From Xanthocytophaga agilis (GTDB taxonomy: Bacteria > Bacteroidota > Bacteroidia > Cytophagales > 172606-1): 61,038 bases of DNA. The notes under the pieces are model-generated. The model was given only the letters and a program-made list of their open reading frames with translations. It had not been told where the DNA came from and did no database searches. The position numbers were made by a program, and so were the translations under genes. The stretch covers positions 1-61,038 of the forward strand of contig NZ_JASJOU010000027.1 of assembly GCF_030068605.1 (NCBI RefSeq), given 5' to 3'. Positions 54,131-61,038 of this stretch are shown here, piece by piece (position 1 is the stretch's first letter; each line of letters opens with the position of its first letter).

Positions 54131-54366
54131 TGAATATAATTCTCTTTGTAATTCCTTTGCTTCTCTTTTTTAAAGGATGCGGTATTGTTTTTCTCAAAAT
54201 CCGGGATGACTCATTTTATGTTGATGGCATTGAGCAAGCGGTCAAACCAGTATATCAACTTGGAAGATCTGATTTCTACTTTTTGTCTGCGTTAGTCCTA
54301 CAAAATTCTACGTCCCTGTACTTTCTCTTTTCTCTCCGGAAAGAACCTATACTTTTGTAATCAACT

Positions 54367-55440
54367 ATGAAAACAAACACTGCCACATCTCACTGGGTAT
54401 CACTCTACTGGAAATGCCAGTTGATCGGGTGGTCACTTACAAGTTTGTGGTGGGCTTATCAGGGATTGGCAAACTCCATAGAGAAGAGTTATACAGTGGC
54501 CGCTATTCATTTCATTGGAGATTGTAGCATCAGCATTCTCCTTACCCATAGTTACAGAAATCTTTCTCTGAAAAATGGATGGAACAAGCTGAATCTGGAT
54601 TCACTTTTGCCTCGTATTATTTTGTCAGTAGGTGTGTTGGGCAGTCTGTTTATGCTTTTGATTGCCATCAAGCTGTATCTGGTGCGCATGTACTTTATAG
54701 ATCAGTCTGTAGGTTCTTTTACAGACTTTTTTAAAGATAACTCGATGACACTCCTAATTACAGGTGTCCGTCTGATGGCAGTATGGGTGCTGGCATTTCA
54801 TCTGTATCACTATGCTCAGTATAGAATACAAATGGCAGAGGAGAATGCCCAACTAAGTATACTGGCAAAACAAACGCAACTGAATAATCTGTCTGCTCAG
54901 CTTAATCCGCATTTCTTCTTTAATTCGCTGAATAATATAAAGTTTCTGGTGATTGAAAATCCTCAGGAAGCTCGCCGGGCTATCGACCTGTTGTCTGACC
55001 TGTTGCGTACGTCTCTTTATCGAAAAGAGGAACATGTGGTTTCTATCAAACAGGAGCTAAATCTGGTGAATGATTACCTGGAACTCGAAAAACTACGCTT
55101 TGAAGAACGGTTGCAGATTCAGATGAATATCCCGGAAGAGGTTATGGCCTATGAAATACCACCTTTCAGTATTCAGACCTTGGTAGAGAATGCCATTAAA
55201 CATGGCATCAGTACCCGGAAGGAAGGTGGACTGGTAAGCATCTGTATAGAAAAACAGACCTCCTATCTCAAAATCACTATAGAAAACTCCGGAAAGCTTA
55301 GTGACTCTACAACGCCTGGCCTTGGTATACGAAATTTGACGGAACGGCTCAATCTGCAGTTTGCAGGAAAGGTGATGTTTGCACTGACAGCACAGGAAGA
55401 TGATAAAGTTCTGGCAACCATTTGTATTCCTGCACTATGA
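54367..55440 (+). CDS. LytS-family sensor histidine kinase
   Basis: This is a 357-residue kinase of the His_kinase (LytS/YehU) type. The first ~150 residues contain about four membrane helices, such as IILSVGVLGSLFMLLIAIKLYL and LLITGVRLMAVWVLAFHLYH. A coiled linker follows. The phospho-acceptor is His182 in QLNPHFFFNSLNNIKFLVIENP, with LLSDLLRTSLYRK, ELNLVNDYLELEKLRF and the ATPase motif LVENAIKHGIS. Its TGA overlaps the ATG of the LytTR regulator, so the two are translationally coupled. The signal sensed is not evident. Confidence 0.94.
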   Translation: MKTNTATSHWVSLYWKCQLIGWSLTSLWWAYQGLANSIEKSYTVAAIHFIGDCSISILLTHSYRNLSLKNGWNKLNLDSLLPRIILSVGVLGSLFMLLIAIKLYLVRMYFIDQSVGSFTDFFKDNSMTLLITGVRLMAVWVLAFHLYHYAQYRIQMAEENAQLSILAKQTQLNNLSAQLNPHFFFNSLNNIKFLVIENPQEARRAIDLLSDLLRTSLYRKEEHVVSIKQELNLVNDYLELEKLRFEERLQIQMNIPEEVMAYEIPPFSIQTLVENAIKHGISTRKEGGLVSICIEKQTSYLKITIENSGKLSDSTTPGLGIRNLTERLNLQFAGKVMFALTAQEDDKVLATICIPAL

Positions 55441-56177
55441 AAAAAATCCGTGTTATACTGATTGATGATGAACGTTCGGCACGTGCAGAATTAAGAACGG
55501 CATTGCTTCCTCATCCTGATTTTGAAATCATAGCAGAGGCAAGCAATGCAGATGAGGCAAAGGATCAGATTGAAACACTGCAGCCTGACTTGCTTTTTCT
55601 AGATATTCAAATGCCCGAAAAGTCCGGTTTTGATCTGCTGGAATCGCTGAATCGGGTACCTCTTGTCATCTTTACTACCGCATTTGATCAGTATGCAGTA
55701 CAGGCGTTTGAAATCAATGCTCTGGACTACCTGACAAAACCTATACGGGAAGAACGATTTGCCAAAGCTCTGGAACGAATACGAGACAGAATTCAGACCG
55801 ATACAATGGTGCATCAGATGACAACTGCAGAAAGCACACGGCTGACTGCTGATCAGCAACTATTTGTCAAGGATGGGGTGCATTATTATTTTATACGTGT
55901 AGGCGACATTTCGCTTATTGAGTCACTGGAAAATTATTCACGCATTTATTTCAATACTAAAAAAACATATCAGAAACGATCACTGAATCAGTGGGAGGAA
56001 CTGCTTGACGCTACGTTGTTCTTCCGGATTAGCCGCACCCATATTGTAAACCGTTCCTATATTAAAGATGTCCATCGTTTACCCAAAGGAAAACTTCAAC
56101 TGGAACTGACGACAGGTCAGCGACTGGATGTATCGAGTCGACAGTCAATCAAATTCAAAAAGATAAATAGCTTATAA
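55437..56177 (+). CDS. LytTR-family response regulator
   Basis: This is a 246-residue regulator. I use the ATG at 55437, which overlaps the kinase stop codon; an upstream frame to 55422 is only an extension. The receiver has VILIDDERSARAEL, phospho-acceptor Asp56 in LLFLDIQMPEKSGFD and Lys in LDYLTKPIREERF. The LytTR DNA-binding domain has LFVKDGVHYYFIRVGDISLIESLENYSRIYF, LFFRISRTHIVNRSYIKDVHRLPKGKLQLEL. This type binds direct repeats of about 9 bases; none is obvious upstream. The next gene is an exported hydrolase. Confidence 0.95.
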   Translation: MKKIRVILIDDERSARAELRTALLPHPDFEIIAEASNADEAKDQIETLQPDLLFLDIQMPEKSGFDLLESLNRVPLVIFTTAFDQYAVQAFEINALDYLTKPIREERFAKALERIRDRIQTDTMVHQMTTAESTRLTADQQLFVKDGVHYYFIRVGDISLIESLENYSRIYFNTKKTYQKRSLNQWEELLDATLFFRISRTHIVNRSYIKDVHRLPKGKLQLELTTGQRLDVSSRQSIKFKKINSL

Positions 56178-56247
56178 TATCTCAGAAACCTGATTTTCAG
56201 GAACCATACAAATGGCTCCCTGCTATCGTATTACCTAAACTATACCT

Positions 56248-58524
56248 ATGAAAACGCTACACATCTATTTACAACTCGTAAAAGTCCTTTGTATCAGTCT
56301 CCTGACTGTTTCATCCGGAATAACTCAATCCTTTGTGTGTCCGAATATTAGCCTATCAGATACCCTGACTACAGGAAAAATTATGGCTGATTTTTCACGC
56401 AATGTCCTTTCACACTACACAAGTCAGCAGGATACTAATCCATCAGATTACCTGAATACAGCTTTTCGCCTCCAGATCCTTGCCGGAGAATACAAACAAG
56501 CTCTTCAATCTCTGAAAGCGTGTCGACAGCTAGCTACTACCCGATGGACTATAGGTACACTCTATCTACAATATGAAGTGTATACATATAGTCGTATGCA
56601 GCAATCTCAGACAAAACAGTCTTTCACGGATACATTTACCCAAACATTCCGCCAATATGTTGAGGCGATGGATAACCAAACACTGCTTCTCAATGAGAGA
56701 GCATTTTTAAATGATATACAACCCTTTGAAAGAGACTGGCAACAGGAAGTTTCTCAGCTAAAAGACAGAGACAGCCTTTCGCTGACTGAAGCTGTTCGGT
56801 TATGCAAGTCCTACTTTTTGTATGAAGTACATAGACAAATGATACCAATAGCCCGAAAACTACTGAAAGAGCAGGATGACAAACGGTATGACATCCAAGA
56901 CAATGTACTTATTCCTACGAAAGATGGTGCCAGACTATGGGCAATTGTTGCCAGACCCAAAAACAGTACAGAACCCAAGCCTACAGCACTGGCCTATACT
57001 ATCTATGCAGACATGCGAAATATCACACAAGCTAAAAATGCGGCTGCTCATGGATATATTGGGGTCGTAGCCCATACCAGAGGAAAAGGGCTAAGTACGG
57101 ATGCTATAGTGCCTTACGAAATGGAAAGTAAGGATGTGAATGAAGTGATTGACTGGATCATCCGGCAGCCCTGGAGTAACAAAGAAGTAGGGATGTATGG
57201 GGGGAGTTATAATGGATTTGCTCAATGGGCAGCAGCCAAACATCTGCATCCTGCCCTTAAAACCATCGTTCCCTATGCAGCAGCGATTCCAGGAAAAGGA
57301 TTACCCATGGAAAACAATGTTTTCATCAATGCCAATTATGGCTGGGCATTTCATGTCACAAACAACAAGTATATGGACAATACCATCTATACTACTCCGC
57401 AACGCTGGCGAAAAATGATGAATAGCTGGTACGAAAGCGGCAAGCCTTACAATAAGATAGATAGTATAGAGGGTCAGCCCAATCCATGGTTGCAAAAGTG
57501 GCTGTTACATCCTGCATTTGATGCCTACTGGCAGAACATGGTACCCTATCAAAAGGACTTCTCCGGAATTACGATCCCTGTCCTTTCTATTACAGGTTAC
57601 TATGATGATGGACAAATCTCTGCACTCCACTACCTGAAAGAACATTACAAATACAACCCGCACGCAGAGCATTATCTGCTGATAGGTCCTTATGACCATG
57701 TCGGCTCACAACGACAAGGAGCTGCTGTTTTACGTGGATATGCAATTGATTCCGTAGCCTATATCAATACCCCTGAACTCACTTTTCAATGGATGGATTA
57801 TATATTCTATCACAAACCCAAACCTGCCATACTGAAGGACAAGATTAATTATGAAGTGATGGGAGTCAATGAGTGGCGACATGCACCTTCGATAGAAAAG
57901 ATGCATAATATGCTACAGAGCTTTTATCTGTCAACAGAAAAAGCAGGAGACTATTACCGACTCACTACACAGAAACCTGCCAAAACAGAGTTCCTGACTC
58001 AGACGATAGACATGGCAGATAGGTCCACCTCTCACAACGACTATTATCCGGACCCTATCATTCGGAAAGAACTCGATGTATCGGATGGGTTAGCCTTTAT
58101 CAGTGAGCCATTTACGGAACCGGTTTCAGTGGATGGGATATTTTCGGGCAATCTCAAGATCCGTATCAACAAAAAAGATGTGGATGTAGGAGTAGTCTTG
58201 TATGAAGTACTTCCCTCAGGTGAGTTCTTTCATCTTTCCTATTATCTGGGGCGTGCCAGTTATGCCAGGGACATGAGTAAACGCCAGCTTCTCAGACCTG
58301 ACAAAATAGAAAGTGTTCCTTTTGAACGTACCCGTATGGTATCACGGCAACTGCGTAAAGGAAGTCGCTTATTGGTAATACTTAATGTAAATAAAAATCC
58401 GTTTGCTCAGATTAATTATGGCACCGGAAAAGATGTGAGTCAGGAAGATATACAGGATGCAAAAGATCCTTTACAAATCCACTGGTATACAGATAGTATG
58501 ATTCAAATACCTATGAGGAAATAA
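56248..58524 (+). CDS. CocE/NonD-family exported hydrolase (S15 dipeptidyl-peptidase fold)
   Basis: This is a 758-residue secreted alpha/beta hydrolase. After a signal peptide (VLCISLLTVSSGITQS) comes a helical region of about 170 residues that I cannot assign. The X-Pro/CocE catalytic domain begins near 215 (VLIPTKDGARLWAIVARPK). The nucleophile is Ser320 in GMYGGSYNGFAQWAAA, the acid Asp453/454 in GYYDDGQISAL and His484 in GPYDHVGSQ. A C-terminal jelly-roll domain (EPFTEPVSVDGIFSGNLKIRINKKDVDVGVVLYEV) follows. Substrate may be acylated or peptidic. It starts 70 bases after the LytTR regulator and may be cotranscribed. Confidence 0.92.
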   Translation: MKTLHIYLQLVKVLCISLLTVSSGITQSFVCPNISLSDTLTTGKIMADFSRNVLSHYTSQQDTNPSDYLNTAFRLQILAGEYKQALQSLKACRQLATTRWTIGTLYLQYEVYTYSRMQQSQTKQSFTDTFTQTFRQYVEAMDNQTLLLNERAFLNDIQPFERDWQQEVSQLKDRDSLSLTEAVRLCKSYFLYEVHRQMIPIARKLLKEQDDKRYDIQDNVLIPTKDGARLWAIVARPKNSTEPKPTALAYTIYADMRNITQAKNAAAHGYIGVVAHTRGKGLSTDAIVPYEMESKDVNEVIDWIIRQPWSNKEVGMYGGSYNGFAQWAAAKHLHPALKTIVPYAAAIPGKGLPMENNVFINANYGWAFHVTNNKYMDNTIYTTPQRWRKMMNSWYESGKPYNKIDSIEGQPNPWLQKWLLHPAFDAYWQNMVPYQKDFSGITIPVLSITGYYDDGQISALHYLKEHYKYNPHAEHYLLIGPYDHVGSQRQGAAVLRGYAIDSVAYINTPELTFQWMDYIFYHKPKPAILKDKINYEVMGVNEWRHAPSIEKMHNMLQSFYLSTEKAGDYYRLTTQKPAKTEFLTQTIDMADRSTSHNDYYPDPIIRKELDVSDGLAFISEPFTEPVSVDGIFSGNLKIRINKKDVDVGVVLYEVLPSGEFFHLSYYLGRASYARDMSKRQLLRPDKIESVPFERTRMVSRQLRKGSRLLVILNVNKNPFAQINYGTGKDVSQEDIQDAKDPLQIHWYTDSMIQIPMRK

Positions 58525-58610
58525 AAATCCAGGTGTGTTTGGCAGGCGCAGAATTTTATCATCTTACAACAGCTTTGGTAATGTTTTACTCACACTGACC
58601 CTATATCGTT

Positions 58611-59222
58611 GTGAAAAAACCTGAAAAGAAGAAAAAAACGCAGAACCCTGTACCAGATCAATCACCTGTTGTTTTGCTGTTGATTGACTTAATCAGTGAC
58701 TTTACGTTTCCGGATGCCGAACAAATCTTTGATGACTATGCGCGTATTGTTCCCAATATTGCGAAGCTGAAAAAGAGAGCTAAAGAAGCAGGCATACCGG
58801 TTATTTATATAAATGATAACTTTGGCAAGTGGCAATCAGACTTCCACAGTCTGGTTGACCACTGTCTGAAAGATTCCGTAAAAAGCCAGCATCTGGTCAA
58901 ACAAATCAAACCTCAGCAGGATGATTATACTGTACTCAAGCCAAAACATTCTGCTTTTTATTGTACCACACTGGATGTATTGCTGGAATACTTAAAGGCT
59001 GAAACATTGATTATAGCAGGCATTGCGGGTAATATCTGTGTGCTGTTCACAGCCAATGACGCCTATATGCGTGATTATAAACTGGTTATTCCAGCAGATT
59101 GTACAGCCTCCAACTCTGTGGCAGATAATACCTATACTCTCACACAAATGGAAAAAGTATTAAAGGCCAACATCCAGCCTTCCACTGAGTTAAATCTGGA
59201 AGAATTAAAAAAAGAGAGTTAA
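58611..59222 (+). CDS. Isochorismatase-family cysteine hydrolase
   Basis: This is a 203-residue cytoplasmic hydrolase; the start codon is GTG. A Lys-rich leader precedes the fold. The catalytic triad fits the family: Asp26 in VVLLLIDLISDFTF, Lys at about 110-112 in VLKPKHSAFYCTTLD and Cys143 in IIAGIAGNICVLFTANDAYMRDY. Relatives include nicotinamidases, N-carbamoylsarcosine amidase and isochorismatases; the substrate cannot be told. The stop is four bases before the next gene, so the two are one unit. It follows the CocE-type gene by 86 bases. Confidence 0.9.
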   Translation: MKKPEKKKKTQNPVPDQSPVVLLLIDLISDFTFPDAEQIFDDYARIVPNIAKLKKRAKEAGIPVIYINDNFGKWQSDFHSLVDHCLKDSVKSQHLVKQIKPQQDDYTVLKPKHSAFYCTTLDVLLEYLKAETLIIAGIAGNICVLFTANDAYMRDYKLVIPADCTASNSVADNTYTLTQMEKVLKANIQPSTELNLEELKKES

Positions 59223-59226
59223 TACA

Positions 59227-59946
59227 ATGGCACACATTGGCACTTCAGGTTGGAGTTATGATCACTGGCATGGGGTGCTCTATCCACAGGGTATTCCTCC
59301 CCATGAGCGACTTTCGTATTACACAGCCCGCTTTCAAACCACAGAACTAAACAGCAGCTTTTATCGCTGGCCGGCACTGAGCACTTTTCAAAGCTGGAAT
59401 AAACGATTACCCGATGGATTTCTGTTGAGTGTCAAAGCATCCCGATGGCTTACACATAGCAAAAAGCTCTATGCCCCTGAAAGCTGGGTAAAACGTATAG
59501 AAACGTCCTGGCATGCACTACGCGACAAGAGGGCAATCCTATTGGTACAACTTTCTCCCCTTTTTGGTTACGACTATGATCGGCTAGCCTATTTTCTGGA
59601 ACTGCTTCCATCCTGGATGCGGGTAGCGATAGAGTTTCGTCATCCCAGCTGGCATCAGGAATCTATCTTTTCTCTCCTGGAAAAATACCAGGCCGCCTAT
59701 TGCATTATGAGTGGGGCGCAGTTGCCTTGCATACTTCGTGCTACAGCTCCGTTTGTATATATACGTATGCATGGCCCCGACTATACTAACCTCTATGCAG
59801 GTTCGTATTCTGATGCGGATTTACAGTGGTGGGCCGATCGTATCAGGGAATGGGAGGCTATGGGCAAAGAAGTTTTTGTGTACTTCAATAACGATGGCGA
59901 GGGGAATGCTGTGCGCAATGCTTCTACAATTATATCGTATTTGTAA
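59227..59946 (+). CDS. DUF72 domain-containing protein
   Basis: This is a 239-residue DUF72 (YecE-like) protein, predicted to have a TIM-barrel fold. The start HIGTSGWSYDHWHGVLYPQGIPPHERLSYYTARFQTTELNSSFYR is diagnostic, followed by LLSVKASRWLTHSKKL, LLVQLSPLFGYDYDRL, VAIEFRHPSWH and the end EVFVYFNNDGEGNAVRNAS. The biochemical role of the family is not settled. It begins four bases after the isochorismatase-like gene, so cotranscription is near certain. Confidence 0.94.
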   Translation: MAHIGTSGWSYDHWHGVLYPQGIPPHERLSYYTARFQTTELNSSFYRWPALSTFQSWNKRLPDGFLLSVKASRWLTHSKKLYAPESWVKRIETSWHALRDKRAILLVQLSPLFGYDYDRLAYFLELLPSWMRVAIEFRHPSWHQESIFSLLEKYQAAYCIMSGAQLPCILRATAPFVYIRMHGPDYTNLYAGSYSDADLQWWADRIREWEAMGKEVFVYFNNDGEGNAVRNASTIISYL

Positions 59947-60038
59947 CTTTGGTATATCTATAAACAACTACAAAGCCCCCACAACCATGTGACATGATTA
60001 TAGGGGCAGACAATATATAATAATCCAAACAAGGAGGA

Positions 60039-60611
60039 TTAATAATGAATATTATGGGCGTTGTTGTTGCGCCATTCCTGTTCCAGGTAACGGGCATCTT
60101 CTTCACTTTTTGGATGCACTCCCAATACTATATTCCCTTCTTTGATATTAGATTCATATAGTTTAGCCCGTTCTTCAGGTATACCAGCACCAATTAAGGC
60201 TCCCAGCAAGCCACCTGTCAATCCACCAGCTCCTGCACCAGCTAGAGCCGCTGCCAGCGGACCAGCAACAACGAGCCCTAGTCCTGGAATAACCAGTGTA
60301 GTACCAATAGCGGCTATAGCACCTGCAATAGCACCTAGTGTACCACCAATGGCAGAGCCTGCTCCGGCAGCCTCAAGTGATTTATTACCCAAGTCAGTAT
60401 TGGCACCTTTGTCTCTACTATCTACATCTCCAAAATGTCTTTTACGTGCTTCATCGGACATCACCAGATTGATATCGTCACTGGTATAGCCACGTCTCTG
60501 TAAAGCATCATACGCTCTTTCTGCACTTTCACGGTCTTTGAATGTAGCCGTTAATAAACCTCTTTGTGCAGTTGTAGAGGTTTCATATCCATTTTCATTG
60601 TAAGTCGACAT
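60039..60611 (-). CDS. General stress protein 17M-like domain with glycine-zipper segment
   Basis: This is a 190-residue protein. Residues about 18-60 (GLLTATFKDRESAERAYDALQRRGYTSDDINLVMSDEARKRHF) resemble the general-stress-protein 17M (YflT-like) fold. A central hydrophobic stretch of about 60 residues is extremely rich in Gly and Ala (GAGSAIGGTLGAIAGAIAAI, GAGAGGLTGGLLGALIGAG), a glycine zipper that could insert into a membrane. The end (IKEGNIVLGVHPKSEEDARYLEQEWR) repeats part of the first domain's style. No signal peptide is seen. A role in stress or envelope protection is an inference. Confidence 0.82.
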   Translation of the reverse strand: MSTYNENGYETSTTAQRGLLTATFKDRESAERAYDALQRRGYTSDDINLVMSDEARKRHFGDVDSRDKGANTDLGNKSLEAAGAGSAIGGTLGAIAGAIAAIGTTLVIPGLGLVVAGPLAAALAGAGAGGLTGGLLGALIGAGIPEERAKLYESNIKEGNIVLGVHPKSEEDARYLEQEWRNNNAHNIHY

Positions 60612-60912
60612 TGTAAATAAGGCTTAAGTGATTAAATAAACACATGCCACGTTATTGATACATAGTATGCGGCACAAGAACAGATAAAAAAGTATACCCT
60701 ACTTTTATCTTCTACTGATTATCAAGCTTATACAGATCGTGCATCTTTCATTCTCGACTCTCTTTTATATATTTTCTCATTCTATTTCACATACCGATTA
60801 TAGATAGAAAGATACTTTTCAATCATCCGATAACTGTTTCCGGATGGAAACTCTCACCTGTCCTTTCAGAAATGGCATGCAATTTTTTGCTTTTGTTATG
60901 TCCTTCAACTTA
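60612..60912. other. Intergenic region before the insertion sequence
   Basis: There is no gene in these 301 bases. The stretch is AT-rich and ends at the probable left end of the insertion sequence. Confidence 0.45.
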
Positions 60913-61038
60913 GAGTATGTTTAAATTTTGAGAAAGGATATCGGTTGCATACTTTATAAGCGACCAAACTCAAAAAATATGCAAACTCAGTTTGAAGAAC
61001 TGACCGATACCCAGTGGCAATTTATCGAACAAATTTTA
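60913..61038 (+). mobile_element. Left end of an IS5-like insertion sequence (cut by the window)
   Basis: From about 60913 (GAGTATGTTTAAATTTTGAG) the sequence is set apart from its flank, and the transposase start lies 66 bases in. A terminal repeat and a TNA-type target duplication (TTA at 60910-60912) are plausible, but the other end is outside the window. Confidence 0.5.
60979..61038 (+). CDS. IS5-family transposase, N-terminal part
   Basis: The last 60 bases encode an ATG-started frame beginning MQTQFEELTDTQWQFIE. The LTDxQWxxIE pattern is typical of the first residues of IS5-family (DUF4096) transposases. The frame is open at the window edge, so integrity cannot be judged. Confidence 0.7.
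   Translation, partial: MQTQFEELTDTQWQFIEQIL

Larger units (their letters stand above)
53460..54366. other. Gene-poor 0.9-kb region between GH127 and the LytS-like kinase
   Basis: I find no convincing gene in 907 bases. It holds a plus-strand terminator at 53836-53874 with no gene before it, a locally GC-richer stretch around 53930-54130 that looks like a dispersed repeat, and at 54350-54357 a TACTTTTG that fits a -7 element ten bases before the kinase start, without a matching -33. Two frames at 53903-54133 and 54130-54360 look like by-products. Confidence 0.5.

Noticed and set aside
53903-54133. 76-codon plus-strand frame over the repeat-like patch
   Set aside because: It follows the repeat and has no protein-like features; better explained as repeat DNA.
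54130-54360. 76-codon plus-strand frame before the LytS-like kinase
   Set aside because: It begins inside the repeat-like patch and overlaps the kinase promoter region; the hydrophobic start is probably chance in T-rich DNA.

Overview
The window is a chromosomal segment from a gliding-type member of the Bacteroidota, most probably order Cytophagales. This is inferred from several signals. The start of a SprA-like type IX secretion translocon gene lies beside ruvA, and secreted proteins carry type IX (T9SS) C-terminal sorting domains. There are two ClpP genes between tig and clpX, beta-propeller and TPR histidine kinases, and promoters of the Bacteroidota form (TTG, about 20 bases, TAnnTTTG). 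Base composition is AT-rich, and most genes lack a clear Shine-Dalgarno sequence.

Layout. 1-3.7 kb (minus strand) holds the 5' end of sprA, ruvA and a malic enzyme/phosphotransacetylase fusion. 3.9-9.3 kb holds a large two-component beta-propeller kinase, a divergent NarL-type regulator and an ECF sigma factor, with repeated NarL-like sites between them. 9.3-17.2 kb (minus) holds a LysM lytic transglycosylase, gatA, tatA, a parvulin, nuoD, a thioredoxin-fold secreted protein, nuoC and nuoB. 17.3-27.2 kb holds a PAS kinase, uvrA, a second ECF sigma factor, a small conserved protein, a TPR kinase and nth. 27.3-36.7 kb holds two T9SS cargo proteins, a phosphodiesterase, a shortened acyltransferase-like membrane protein, a PhoBR-like pair, a TlpA/DUF3108 pair and a PD40-OmpA protein. 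37.1-45 kb holds an orphan HPt protein, the clpX-clpP-clpP-tig proteostasis cluster, tRNA-Leu(UAG) and a RelA/SpoT enzyme. 45-50.3 kb holds a lipoprotein, a Fur regulator, purA and a secreted Ig-like protein. 51-60.6 kb holds a GH127 arabinofuranosidase, a LytS/LytR pair, a CocE-type hydrolase, an isochorismatase-fold hydrolase, a DUF72 protein and a glycine-zipper stress-like protein. The right edge cuts into an IS5-like transposase gene.

How the genes work together. Much of the segment is housekeeping: recombination and excision repair (ruvA, uvrA, nth), respiration (nuoBCD), protein turnover (tig, clpP, clpP, clpX), amidation of tRNA (gatA), purine synthesis (purA) and stringent response. 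Around it are five sensor kinases, four response regulators, one HPt protein and two ECF sigma factors, so signalling density is high. Long perfect inverted repeats close several convergent gene pairs as two-way terminators.

No CRISPR array, prophage, restriction or recognisable defence island was found. The points most worth a second look are the NarL-like sites around the 7.5-8.5 kb regulator, the detached nuoBC and nuoD units, the hairpin-rich nuoD leader, the near-bare T9SS sorting-domain protein, the three-repeat Ig-like protein at 48.8-50.3 kb, and the gene-free 53.5-54.4 kb region with an ownerless terminator.
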